The translations under genes and the position numbers were made by a program. Positions 24,458-32,592 of a DNA stretch of 40,764 nt are shown one piece after another. How positions within the stretch are numbered: position 1 is the first letter of the stretch; every line of letters begins with the position of its first letter. Origin of the DNA: Candidatus Hydrogenedentota bacterium (GTDB taxonomy: Bacteria > Hydrogenedentota > Hydrogenedentia > Hydrogenedentales > SLHB01); the NCBI GenBank assembly GCA_020849535.1, contig JADLGB010000149.1:1-40764 (forward strand), in the 5' to 3' direction. The notes under the pieces are model-generated. The model saw only the letters and a list, made by a program, of their open reading frames with translations. It was not told the origin of the DNA and searched no databases.

Positions 24458-24691
24458 CTATCGTTCACGGAGGGTTTCCCGGATGCGCTTCCAGCGCGCG
24501 CGCACGGCCTCCTCTTCCGAGGCCAGGGCTTCGGACCACCCGAACGCTTGGGCCGAAGCAAACAACGCGGCTGTCTGGCGGAATTTGTCTTCGGGCGACA
24601 TGGCGCGCAGTTCCTCGCGTTCCCTGCGTGCAAATGCTTCCCACCGGGCCCGGAAACGGTCGCCATCCTCCCTGCTCATAGGGCTTGTCAT
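24458..24691 (-). CDS. Small helical charged protein (77 aa)
   Basis: The start at 24691 is chosen for CCAGGAGA seven bases upstream; a longer in-frame start adds 32 residues lacking any motif. The product is rich in Arg and Glu and almost wholly helical: FRARWEAFARREREELRAMS, then EDKFRQTAALFASAQAFGW, then EEEAVRARWKRIRETLRER. The KFRQTAALFASAQAFGW stretch looks like a conserved small-protein domain that I cannot name. It is divergent from the HD-domain gene, with a 69-base gap that must hold both promoters. Confidence 0.7.
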   Translation of the reverse strand: MTSPMSREDGDRFRARWEAFARREREELRAMSPEDKFRQTAALFASAQAFGWSEALASEEEAVRARWKRIRETLRER

Positions 24692-24760
24692 GCTATTCTC
24701 CTGGAACCACTCTACCTCGTGCTGGCAGTGCACGCAAATAGCAGCGCAAACGAAAAGGGA

Positions 24761-25564
24761 ATGCCGGTGAGGGAAACGCCAACGCAATCAGGGAACAGTC
24801 ATCGTTGTGGTGTCGGGACCTTGCCCTGGGCGCGGCGGGGGATGGGGCGGCTATCGGCCTCGGACCGTTTGGCACTGCTGGGTCAAGCATGCCGCCTTCA
24901 GGGAAAGCTCCTGCTCAGCTTGCTGCATCGCGCTACCTTCGGAGCAGCGATCAGGTTGGACTTGGACGAACTGCTACCGCCTGACTCGGAGGCCGCACAC
25001 AAGGCGACACTGCTCTGCACCCAGGTCTCGTCTCCGTTCCTCGTCACGCACTGCCAGCGCATGTATGTTTGGGCGCGTCTGCTCGGCGAACGGCAGACGC
25101 TGCGCTATGACTCCGAACTGCTTTATGTCGCGTGCATGCTCCATGACCTCGGGCTTACACCCGCCTACGCCGGTTGCGGCGAACACGCGGAGTGCTTCAC
25201 AGTGGACAGCGTGCAGGGCGCGGGCGCGGTAGCCCGGCATGCGGAATGGCCCCCGGAGCGGCAGGACGCGCTCGCGGAGGCTATCTTGTTGCATCTGAAT
25301 GTGGATGTGCCGCTGCGCCAAGGTGTCGAGGCGCATCTGCTTCACGAGGCCGCGGCGCTGGACGTGCTGGGGTTGCGCTCGTGGGAGATCGCGCCGGAAA
25401 CGCGGAAGGTGTGCGTCGAGCGATTTCCCCGGTGGAACTTCAAGAAAGAGATTGCCGCGCTATTCGACCGCGAGAGCAGGGAACGCCCCCACGGTCGCGC
25501 GCGCTTCCTGCGCAGGTACTGCGGATTCATGCCGCTGCTGCGGCTGGCGCCTTTCTCGGAATAG
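24761..25564 (+). CDS. HD-domain metal-dependent hydrolase
   Basis: The protein has 267 residues from ATG at 24761; an ATG at 24842 is also possible, and neither ribosome site is strong. The HD pair His128-Asp129 lies in CMLHDLGLT. It is preceded by the helix carrying THCQRMYVWARLLG and followed by AILLHLNVDVP with a further His and ALDVLGLRSWEI. This order resembles the cyanamide hydratase / HD hydrolase group. The metal ligands H...HD...D are present. It should be cytosolic; the substrate is unknown. It ends one base before a very strong palindromic terminator. Confidence 0.8.
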   Translation: MPVRETPTQSGNSHRCGVGTLPWARRGMGRLSASDRLALLGQACRLQGKLLLSLLHRATFGAAIRLDLDELLPPDSEAAHKATLLCTQVSSPFLVTHCQRMYVWARLLGERQTLRYDSELLYVACMLHDLGLTPAYAGCGEHAECFTVDSVQGAGAVARHAEWPPERQDALAEAILLHLNVDVPLRQGVEAHLLHEAAALDVLGLRSWEIAPETRKVCVERFPRWNFKKEIAALFDRESRERPHGRARFLRRYCGFMPLLRLAPFSE

Positions 25565-25600
25565 AAGAGCACAGCCACGCCGCGGCGTGGCTGTGCTCTT
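25565..25600 (+). terminator. Strong intrinsic terminator, fully palindromic
   Basis: These 36 bases are self-complementary: AAGAGCACAGCCACGCC then GC-centre then GGCGTGGCTGTGCTCTT, giving a stem of about 16 pairs with a minimal loop, followed by TCTT. It starts right after the HD-hydrolase stop. Because it is symmetric and has a T/C-rich flank on both sides, it may work in both directions. Confidence 0.82.
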
Positions 25601-25713
25601 TCTTGGTCCTACACGGGCGCGAGTGGACAAGATGCAAGCCTTTCGCCGCGTACCGGAGGCAAGCCTCCTCAGTCAAAGCAGCGGCAAGCCGCCGCACTCC
25701 ATACCAGAAACAA

Positions 25714-25755
25714 GCACCGCCTTTCGCTTGGTTAGTCCAGTGCGAAAGACGGTGC
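25714..25755. terminator. Hairpin downstream of the sugar isomerase gene
   Basis: GCACCGCCTTTCGC (25714-25727) pairs with GCGAAAGACGGTGC (25742-25755) with one mismatch and a 14-base loop. On the minus strand it lies just after the isomerase stop (25777) and is followed by a T-rich stretch (CTTGTTTCT), fitting an intrinsic terminator. Its CCTTTCG/CGAAAGACGG arms resemble the ends of the repeats at 3361 and 35267. Two further small hairpins with AA loops (GGAGGC-AA-GCCTCC and GCGGC-AA-GCCGC) lie to the left. Confidence 0.55.
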
Positions 25756-25776
25756 CTTTTCCCAAACCAGTCTTTG

Positions 25777-26646
25777 TTACGCGAAGCAGTCCAGCACGCG
25801 GTTGAGCGCTTCATCGAGCGTGCCGATTTTGCCGCACTCGAGCGCCACGTAGCCGTCGTAGCCTGTGTCCGCGATGGCCTTGAAAATGTTCTTGTAGTTC
25901 AACTCGCCGGTGCCGGGTTCTTTGCGGCCGGGATTATCCGCGACGTGGAAGTGGCCAATATGGGCGATGTTCGCCGTGAGGTTGCGGATAACGTTGCCCT
26001 CGGTGATCTGCTGGTGATAGATGTCGAACAGCATCTTTACGTTCGGGCTGCCGACCGCTTCGAGCAGGGCCATGGTTTGGTCCGTGCGCGTGAGGAAGAA
26101 GCCCTTGTGATCGACCAGTGGATTCAAGGCTTCCATGATGATCGTCACATCATTCTCTTCCGCGATGGGCGCGAGGCGTTTCACGCACTGAATGACGAGA
26201 TTCATCTGCTCCTCGTAGGAGATGTCCGTGCGCGCATTGCCGGTGAGGCCGATAAGGCGCGTCGTGCCCAGCGTCTTCGCGATGGGGATACGCTGACGGA
26301 ACATCTCGACCACGGCGTCGTGTTGAGCCGGGTCCATCATGTGGCCCGCCTCGATGCGCCCGCAGCCGAGGATACACGTGAGGGGCAGACCGGCGGCTTC
26401 AGCCTTCCGGCGCAGTTCTTCGAGGTCGCCCTCGGGGCTGTGCCACTCGTACGCCGCGAAGCCCCATTTCGCGGCCGCTTTCAACTGCTCATCGACAGAG
26501 CCCTCAAAATACGAGAGTTGCACCGCCATCTTGAGGGGCACCTTCGCAAAGGGCCCTGCCGCGTTGGCGGGTTGCGCGGCGGCGGAGGTGACGAATGCGG
26601 CTCCGCTCAAGGCGGCCGCGGATTGAAGAAACGCACGTCTGTCCAT
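25777..26646 (-). CDS. Tat-exported sugar isomerase/epimerase (TIM barrel, hydroxypyruvate isomerase-like)
   Basis: The protein has 289 residues with AAGGAG about nine bases before the ATG. The N-terminus DRRAFLQSAAALSGAAF is a twin-arginine signal ending near AAAQPANA, so it should be exported folded. The mature part is an AP-endonuclease-2-type barrel with the metal-binding and catalytic segments IIMEALNP, KMLFDIYHQQ, IGHFHVADNPGR and YVALECG. These fit the hydroxypyruvate isomerase / sugar-phosphate isomerase family. It is downstream of a Tat-exported Gfo/Idh oxidoreductase (77-base gap with a hairpin). The pair probably handles an unusual sugar in the periplasm. The exact substrate is unknown. 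Confidence 0.9.
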   Translation of the reverse strand: MDRRAFLQSAAALSGAAFVTSAAAQPANAAGPFAKVPLKMAVQLSYFEGSVDEQLKAAAKWGFAAYEWHSPEGDLEELRRKAEAAGLPLTCILGCGRIEAGHMMDPAQHDAVVEMFRQRIPIAKTLGTTRLIGLTGNARTDISYEEQMNLVIQCVKRLAPIAEENDVTIIMEALNPLVDHKGFFLTRTDQTMALLEAVGSPNVKMLFDIYHQQITEGNVIRNLTANIAHIGHFHVADNPGRKEPGTGELNYKNIFKAIADTGYDGYVALECGKIGTLDEALNRVLDCFA

Positions 26647-26679
26647 GATCGATAACTCCTTGCTTCAGTGGAAAGACAG

Positions 26680-26708
26680 CACCCGGCAGGCGGCGAGCCT
26701 GCCGGGTG
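26680..26708 (-). terminator. Intercistronic 12-bp hairpin
   Basis: CACCCGGCAGGC (26680-26691), loop GGCGA and GCCTGCCGGGTG (26697-26708) form a perfect stem between the oxidoreductase stop and the isomerase start. On the minus strand it is followed by TGTCTTTCC, a modest T tract. It may be a partial terminator or a processing/stability hairpin that lowers isomerase expression relative to the first gene. Confidence 0.6.
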
Positions 26709-26723
26709 TCGCGGGTAGAAACG

Positions 26724-27980
26724 TTACATGCCCGGAACGGGGATCGGCGCCACCGGGTACGGCTTCGTGAAATCAAACTCCTGCGGCACGATGCTGAGGT
26801 CCGACTTCATGGCGTCTTCCCACGTCACCACCTTGCCGGTGTACGCGGACATGCGGGCCATGATCGCCGTCATCGTGCTTTCGGCCACCTGCACGCCTTC
26901 ATTGATGTACGGCGTGACGCCTCGGATGGCGTTCCCGAGGTCAGTGTGCTCCTGCACGTACGGGTCGACCATCTTCTCCTGCGGGCTGTCCATCATGTCC
27001 ATGCACTTGCTCTCGCCCTTGGAGCCATAGGCCACCTCGAACACGCCGCCGTCGGCCTTGCCCCAGTGACGCGACATGCTGAACACGCGCACGCCGTTCG
27101 GGTACTCGTAGTCGCACGAGAACTGGTCGTACATGTCGCCGTACTTCGCTTCCATCGGCTTCCACGCGCGCCCGCCGGATGCGAACACGGACACGGGGTG
27201 CGCCTTCAAGACCCAGTTGGCCACGTCGAGGTTGTGCACGTGCTGTTCGACGATGTTGTCGCCGCAGACCCAGCAGTAGGCGTACCAGTTGCGGATGCGG
27301 TACTCGAGTTCGCTCCAGTTCGGGGCGCGGTCGTGCACGAACGGCAAGCCGCCGCACCAGTAGACGCGCATCATACGGATATCGCCGATGGCGCCATCGT
27401 GCAACTTCTTGATGGTTTCCACATAGTTCAGTTGGTGGCGGCGCTGCGTGCCCGCGACAAAGCACAGCTTCTTCTCGGTGGCCTTCTCGGCAGCGGCGAT
27501 GAATTGGCGGATACCGGTGGGATCGACGGCGGCGGGCTTCTCCGTGAAGACGTGCTTGCCGGCTTCAACGGCGGCCTCGACGTGCTTGGGGCGGCTGTAC
27601 GGCAGCGTGCCTTCAATGATCACGTCGATGTCTGTCTCGAGGATTTTCTTGTATGCGTCCCAGCCCGTGAAACACATCTTGTCCGTGACCTTGAACTTGC
27701 CGGCCACACGCTCGTCCTTGTTCTCGGCGATCTTTTGACGCGAGGCATTAAGACGATCCGGGAAAAGGTCAGCCATCGCGACCAATTCCACGTTGTCATT
27801 GCCGATCAGGTGCTGCGTGGCTGCCCCCGAACCACGTGAGCCGCAGCCCAGCAGACCGACCCGCAGCTTGTTGTTCGCGGCGTATGCCCGACCCGAACTG
27901 AGAATGGTCAGTCCCGCGGCCGCCGCGGAAAGCTTGGTGAAATCCCGCCTTGTCATTCCCTCTGTCTTCCCTTCGCTCAT
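26724..27980 (-). CDS. Tat-exported Gfo/Idh/MocA family oxidoreductase
   Basis: The protein has 418 residues; GGAGGGAG precedes the ATG. The N-terminus has a twin-arginine signal TRRDFTKLSAAAAGLTIL ending at AYA. The NAD(P)-binding Rossmann motif LRVGLLGCGSRGSG lies near 40-53. EKP (TEKPAAVDP, near 146) is the Gfo/Idh dinucleotide/substrate motif, and NIVEQHVHNLDVANW carries the catalytic region His. The C-terminal half is the large Planctomycetes-type substrate domain. It would oxidise or epimerise a sugar derivative outside the cytoplasm, with tightly bound cofactor. It is the first gene of a two-gene unit with the sugar isomerase. A weak promoter may lie at 28080-28110 (TATGCT box, long spacer). 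Confidence 0.93.
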   Translation of the reverse strand: MSEGKTEGMTRRDFTKLSAAAAGLTILSSGRAYAANNKLRVGLLGCGSRGSGAATQHLIGNDNVELVAMADLFPDRLNASRQKIAENKDERVAGKFKVTDKMCFTGWDAYKKILETDIDVIIEGTLPYSRPKHVEAAVEAGKHVFTEKPAAVDPTGIRQFIAAAEKATEKKLCFVAGTQRRHQLNYVETIKKLHDGAIGDIRMMRVYWCGGLPFVHDRAPNWSELEYRIRNWYAYCWVCGDNIVEQHVHNLDVANWVLKAHPVSVFASGGRAWKPMEAKYGDMYDQFSCDYEYPNGVRVFSMSRHWGKADGGVFEVAYGSKGESKCMDMMDSPQEKMVDPYVQEHTDLGNAIRGVTPYINEGVQVAESTMTAIMARMSAYTGKVVTWEDAMKSDLSIVPQEFDFTKPYPVAPIPVPGM

Positions 27981-28119
27981 GGCTCCCTCCTGGACCTGTG
28001 GATTGGTTCCCTTCGTTCATTCGATGTCCAACCGCCCCCTCCGCTCTGGACCCTGCGAAACGTGGCGGCGCGAATTTCCAGCATAGCACAGTCCTGCGAG
28101 ATGCGCGCAAGCACTCTTC

Positions 28120-29694
28120 TCAGAATTTCAGCACCGACATCAGGAACACGTAATCCGCGTCGTCGGTGTCCGAGCCACCGCTGAAGCCCGTACCATTGAA
28201 CTGGAAATAGCCGCCATCCGTCAGGCCGTCATCCGGGAAGAGGTGGCTGTAGTACAGGAGAAAGTAGAGGTCCTCGGAGTACGTGTATTTGATGTATCCG
28301 GAGGCTTCCCATCCGATGTCATCGCTGCCCTCATCCGTCCAGAAGGACAGTGCGGGCGCGAGCGGAACGCGCCATTTGCCGACGGTAAACGTGGCGGGCG
28401 GATTGAAGGGGGCTGTAATCCAGGCGCGCGCAAGTTGCACATGCGCGCTGATGGCGTCCGTGGGCTTTACATCGACGCCTCCGCCGACCATATAGAAGTT
28501 GGAGAGCCAGCCGTTGTCATTCACCACCGGCAGGTAGTTCTTGTCCGCGAAGAGCCGGTTGAACGATACGCTCGCCTCTGCTTCATAAAACGGATTGATC
28601 CAGTCGATGAAGCTGAGGTCGCGGTTGTCGTGTCCCCCGAAGTAGGCGGCGATCAGCGAAACGCGCGGACTCCACGCCACGTCGAACGTGTAGCCCGTGT
28701 TGAGGTCCGCGCCCCAATTGTCGTACTCGGCCTCGTCATCGCCATACGTGAAGCCGATCGGCACAAAACGCGCCCCGTGGGCATCCGCTTCGCCGAACTG
28801 ATACGCAACCTCGAGGTCGTAGTCCCACGCGCCCAAGGCGCCGTTCAAGCGAGCGCCCACCGTATGCAGATTGGTCGCATCGTAATTGTCGAGGTCTGCG
28901 ATGTTCTCGATCCACTCGAGAACGGCTGTCTCGTTGGTGTCATTCAGGCTCCGTGCATCGCGCAGCCAGTACCAGTACGCGGAGATGTCGAGCGCTTTCA
29001 GTGGCTTGTACGTCGCATAGACGCCATAGAAATCGACGTCGCCGTCCTGCTCGCTGATACCGGTTTCCAAGACCTTCGAGGCGAAGGCATCCACCGTGAA
29101 CGCCTCCGTATCGTAGGTCAAGCGCACGGCATCAAAGGAAAGCCGCTGGGTAGGCGTCAGGAATTCATTCACGAGCCAGCCTTTGCCCATCACGAGGGCT
29201 TGCCTTCCCACGCGCAGGCGCAGCGGTGTCCCAAACATCTCATCCACCTGGATATAAGCTTGGTTGACCTCCACGTCGTCGCCAGTCGTGGCGCGCGAGT
29301 CCTGGCCGGTGAGGTAGTCCGAACGAAAATCCTCGCCCCACTCGTAGTAGTCGTACAGCTCGATGTAGCTGCTCACGTTGTTCGTGAAATCGGCGCTGAC
29401 GTTCAGCAGCACGGCTGACTCCGAGAAATGCCAGTCGCCGCCGGAACCATTCCAATCAAATAGCGAAACGACCGCCGGTGCGCCGATGGGGCGCTTCGGC
29501 AGGAAGAAACCCGGGATGCGGATCGTCGGGCTGAAATCCTCCTCGAACACATTTCGGTAGTAGCGGTACCGCATGCGGAGTTCGCCGCCGATATCCACGT
29601 TTTGAAGTTCAGCAAACGCGGACTGTGTGGCAAGCAGACAGGCCATTCCGGCCAGAACGCGCGACAGAATCCCCCCGAATAAGGTATTACCCAT
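28120..29694 (-). CDS. Outer-membrane beta-barrel, alginate-export (AlgE-like) family
   Basis: The protein has 524 residues with a Sec signal ending at ATQSAFA and GGAGGGGGA before the start. Alternating hydrophobic strands fill the mature protein: LRMRYRYYRN, SSYIELYDYYEWG, LRVGRQALVMGKGW, FTVDAFASKV and LDISAYWYWL. It ends in Phe (FLMSVLKF), the outer-membrane insertion signal. The RVGRQ...G.GWLVNEF segment is the kind seen in alginate-export porins. It likely passes anionic oligosaccharides across the outer membrane. It lies upstream of the Gfo/Idh and isomerase genes on the same strand (139-base gap), consistent with shared carbohydrate use. Confidence 0.88.
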   Translation of the reverse strand: MGNTLFGGILSRVLAGMACLLATQSAFAELQNVDIGGELRMRYRYYRNVFEEDFSPTIRIPGFFLPKRPIGAPAVVSLFDWNGSGGDWHFSESAVLLNVSADFTNNVSSYIELYDYYEWGEDFRSDYLTGQDSRATTGDDVEVNQAYIQVDEMFGTPLRLRVGRQALVMGKGWLVNEFLTPTQRLSFDAVRLTYDTEAFTVDAFASKVLETGISEQDGDVDFYGVYATYKPLKALDISAYWYWLRDARSLNDTNETAVLEWIENIADLDNYDATNLHTVGARLNGALGAWDYDLEVAYQFGEADAHGARFVPIGFTYGDDEAEYDNWGADLNTGYTFDVAWSPRVSLIAAYFGGHDNRDLSFIDWINPFYEAEASVSFNRLFADKNYLPVVNDNGWLSNFYMVGGGVDVKPTDAISAHVQLARAWITAPFNPPATFTVGKWRVPLAPALSFWTDEGSDDIGWEASGYIKYTYSEDLYFLLYYSHLFPDDGLTDGGYFQFNGTGFSGGSDTDDADYVFLMSVLKF

Positions 29695-29772
29695 GATTCC
29701 CCCTCCCCGTCTGATCTTGTGGCCCGCGAGCGATTCCCCCTCGCCGCGGACCTCGGCGGGTATATAGGTATC

Positions 29773-29802
29773 AGTCTACGCTTCTCCCATCACGCCCGTC
29801 AA
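29773..29802 (-). promoter_or_regulatory. Candidate promoter of the porin gene
   Basis: On the minus strand TTGACG (29802-29797) and TAGACT (29778-29773) are 18 bases apart, about 80 bases before the porin ATG. Five of six and four of six bases match the sigma-70 boxes. It separates the porin from the ELWxxDGT gene. Confidence 0.45.
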
Positions 29803-29850
29803 AACGCCCACCAGGAGCGAGCCTGCGTCGCCAAGGCGGGTGTTGCCGCT

Positions 29851-32592
29851 TCATCGCGATACTGCGGCGGAACCCCCTTCACTGATGATGCGCGATACCA
29901 TCGTGGCGGGTTCCACACGCCACAGCTCTTCGCCATAGATGGGATCTTCGGCCACGAAGCAGACGGCGTTCCCGACGGCTGTCAATTCTCGAGGACGCGC
30001 ACTCTGGTTCCCTTCAATAAGGGAAGGGGCCAATCGAAGCGTGTAGCCGCCGCCACCCCAGTCCAAGTGCAGCAGCTCGATGTCCTCGAACGGGCTGAAG
30101 GGAGTGGCGGCGGCCAGAATCAGGATGTTTGGGGGCAGATAGCAGCTTTCTTGCACGCGGTGAATGGGCTCTGTGGTTCCCGTGCTCAGGCGCACACAAA
30201 GCACAGAAGACGTCCCCTCTGTAGTTCCGTCGGTCTTGTACAAGATGCGGCCATCCTGCGGAGCCTCCGCGGCGAAGAACACCCGATCATCTACTGCCAG
30301 CAACGCGGAAGGACTTGAACTTCCCGGACCCGGGTACACATCGGCGACGAGGCGGGTGTCGGCCCATGTGCCATCCGTGGCCCAGAGTTCCGTTCCGTAT
30401 TCCCTGGCGTGATTGACAAAGAAGGTTGTTGCGCCAAGTGTCACCGGGCGTGTGCCGTTCTCTTCACAGTGAGGCGGGTGAACGGTTTTGACGAGTAGTG
30501 CGGAGGATTTGCCAAGGCGTCCACTCTTGATTGCCCCCAGCGCGCTCACGGAGCCGTCGGATTCCTGCGTGCCTTCCCGCGCATCGAGCAATGTCATGGG
30601 GACGGAATCCAGGATGCATTGCGCAGTCCCGGCGGCGGAATCGTACCACCATAAGGTCAGGTCTCCGTCGGCGGGTGTGACGTACAGGAAGAGCTGTCCC
30701 CACAGCTCAAACAACTCCCCAAACGAGCTTCCTCTAGCGCCGGGCGTCAACTCAGCGGCGAGCGTGGGGGAGGTGACGTCAGGGCCGCATCTCCAAAGTT
30801 CACACCCGGTGACACCGTCGTCTGCGGTGAAGTACAGAGAATCCTGGACAGCGGTGAGCATCCGCGGTTGCGAGCCCATTGGGCCAGGCGCAAGGTCGGC
30901 CACGGCCGCGGTCCCCTGCCCGGTGCCGTCCGTTCGCCACAACTCGCTGCCGAGGCCGGACGTGTCGGCCGCGAAGTACACGCGCCCGTGCGATGCCGTC
31001 ATCTCGCGTGGGTTCGAGCCCTCGGGTCCCGGATTCAGATCGGCGATAACGTGCGTGCCAACGTTTGTCCCATCGCTCACCCACAGCTCGGTGCCGTGGT
31101 CCGGGTCCGTGGCGGCGAACATGACCCGGCCGGCGAGGGCCGTCAATCCGGCGGGACGCGAAGACGCGGGCCGCTGCTTCTCGTGCATCCACAGATCGGC
31201 CGCCAGGCGGGTCCCCGCGGCGGTACCGTCAGTTAGCCAGAGTTCCTCTCCATGGATGACGTCATTGCAGGAGAAGATGAGCGCGGAATCATGGAGGTTT
31301 GTGAGGTTGTCGGGTCCGCTGTGGCCCACGCCCGGAACGATGTCCTTCAGGATTCGAGTTCCCTGGGGTGTTCCATCCGTTACAAAGACTTCCTCTCCAT
31401 ACTGTTGTGAAGTGGCGCAGAAGAACAGGCGCCCGCGAAACTCTACGAGGCTCCAGGGCTGGCTACCCACAGGCCCGGGCACCAGATCGGCGACGAGGCT
31501 CGTGCCGTTGGCGGTGAGGTCGGACCGGTACAGCTCTGTCCCGTGTTGGCCATCGTTGGCGCAGAAGAAGATGAAGGATCCCGCGCGCGTAAAATAGTGC
31601 GGGTCGCTCGGAACGCTATCAGGCGCGATGTCGGCGGCGAGTCGCGTTCCCTCCACGGTTCCATCGGTGACCCAAAGCTCCAACCCGTGAGTCCCATCGT
31701 CTGCCTGAAAGCACACCACGTCCCCCAGATCCGTGACCTCGCCAATGGACGAATCCGAAGGTCCGGGGAAAATGTCCTGGATGAGGTGCGCGCCTGCGGG
31801 TGTCCCGTCTGTTGTCCAGAGTTCTCGGCCGTGCTCGGCGTCCTTCGCTCGGAATACCACCTTGTCACGGACAGGCGTCATCAGCCCGGCCTGGGCAAAG
31901 CGGTCAGTATCCTCCAAGACGACAGTGCCTTCTGGCGAGCCATCCGTTAGCCACAAGCCGATGTTACTGCCCACGATAAACGACGCGTCTGCGAATGGAC
32001 AGGCTGTCGGCATGTCGACGAGCGTCACGACCGGAATAGGAAGCAAAGCTACCATGCCTTTGACGGTCACGCCAAAGACCGCGTGTCTGTCGTTTGCACT
32101 GTTCTTGGCCACAACCAGGAACTTCTTCCCGTGGACGGTAATGATGGACGCATCGGAGCTTTCTGGGCCCGGCATAAAGTCCTTCAAGATTCTGCAGGAT
32201 TGAGTAGCCTCGTTCCAGATCCACAGCTCCCGGCCGTAATCAGACGTTTCGGCGACGAACGGCATGTTACCGCCTTCCAGACTCACCAGATTCCGTGGAT
32301 TCCCACCAGCGGGCCCCCCTTCCAGAATGACCGCCAACCTGCACAGGCCCGCGGTATCGACTCCCCAGAGTTCACGGCCATACACTCCGTTGTCCGCCGA
32401 GAACAGCACCCGATCACCGCAGACGGTCAAGTACTGTGGCGATGAAGATGGAACATCGGTGCTGGAGCCTTTGCCGGGCGTTCTGCCCTGCGCCACTGCG
32501 AGTGACGCGGCGAGGCTCCATACGCCCAGCAGCGCGATCTCGGCGGCCCTAGCGGTTGCGCGGGTCCCGGCTGAAGATGAGGACCATTCCAT
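29851..32592 (-). CDS. Secreted ELWxxDGT-repeat protein
   Basis: The protein has 913 residues. A hydrophobic signal (AAEIALLGVWSLAASLAVAQG, about 16-36) follows an Ala/Ser-rich N-terminus. The body is built from roughly 12 to 14 units of about 45-50 residues, each with ELW.TDGT..G...V.D..PGP.GS.P..L. The units include ELWTTDGTPAG, ELWVTDGTVEG, EVFVTDGTPQG, ELWLTDGTAAG, ELWVSDGTNVG and ELWRTDGTGQG. This is the ELWxxDGT repeat, probably a beta-propeller or solenoid at the cell surface. The start overlaps the kinase gene by 44 bases, and no strong ribosome site is present, so translation may depend on the kinase. The last two units (about 800-913) are more diverged. Confidence 0.86.
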   Translation of the reverse strand: MEWSSSSAGTRATARAAEIALLGVWSLAASLAVAQGRTPGKGSSTDVPSSSPQYLTVCGDRVLFSADNGVYGRELWGVDTAGLCRLAVILEGGPAGGNPRNLVSLEGGNMPFVAETSDYGRELWIWNEATQSCRILKDFMPGPESSDASIITVHGKKFLVVAKNSANDRHAVFGVTVKGMVALLPIPVVTLVDMPTACPFADASFIVGSNIGLWLTDGSPEGTVVLEDTDRFAQAGLMTPVRDKVVFRAKDAEHGRELWTTDGTPAGAHLIQDIFPGPSDSSIGEVTDLGDVVCFQADDGTHGLELWVTDGTVEGTRLAADIAPDSVPSDPHYFTRAGSFIFFCANDGQHGTELYRSDLTANGTSLVADLVPGPVGSQPWSLVEFRGRLFFCATSQQYGEEVFVTDGTPQGTRILKDIVPGVGHSGPDNLTNLHDSALIFSCNDVIHGEELWLTDGTAAGTRLAADLWMHEKQRPASSRPAGLTALAGRVMFAATDPDHGTELWVSDGTNVGTHVIADLNPGPEGSNPREMTASHGRVYFAADTSGLGSELWRTDGTGQGTAAVADLAPGPMGSQPRMLTAVQDSLYFTADDGVTGCELWRCGPDVTSPTLAAELTPGARGSSFGELFELWGQLFLYVTPADGDLTLWWYDSAAGTAQCILDSVPMTLLDAREGTQESDGSVSALGAIKSGRLGKSSALLVKTVHPPHCEENGTRPVTLGATTFFVNHAREYGTELWATDGTWADTRLVADVYPGPGSSSPSALLAVDDRVFFAAEAPQDGRILYKTDGTTEGTSSVLCVRLSTGTTEPIHRVQESCYLPPNILILAAATPFSPFEDIELLHLDWGGGGYTLRLAPSLIEGNQSARPRELTAVGNAVCFVAEDPIYGEELWRVEPATMVSRIISEGGSAAVSR

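Noticed and set aside
25174..26655. Long open frame on the plus strand (about 490 codons) opposite the sugar isomerase
   Set aside because: It runs antisense across two genes with clear family motifs, has no motif or ribosome site of its own, and is explained by GC-rich codon usage.
26706..29418. Long plus-strand frames opposite the Gfo/Idh oxidoreductase and the porin
   Set aside because: They are shadows of genes with signal peptides and family motifs; Arg/Val/His-rich text with no domain.
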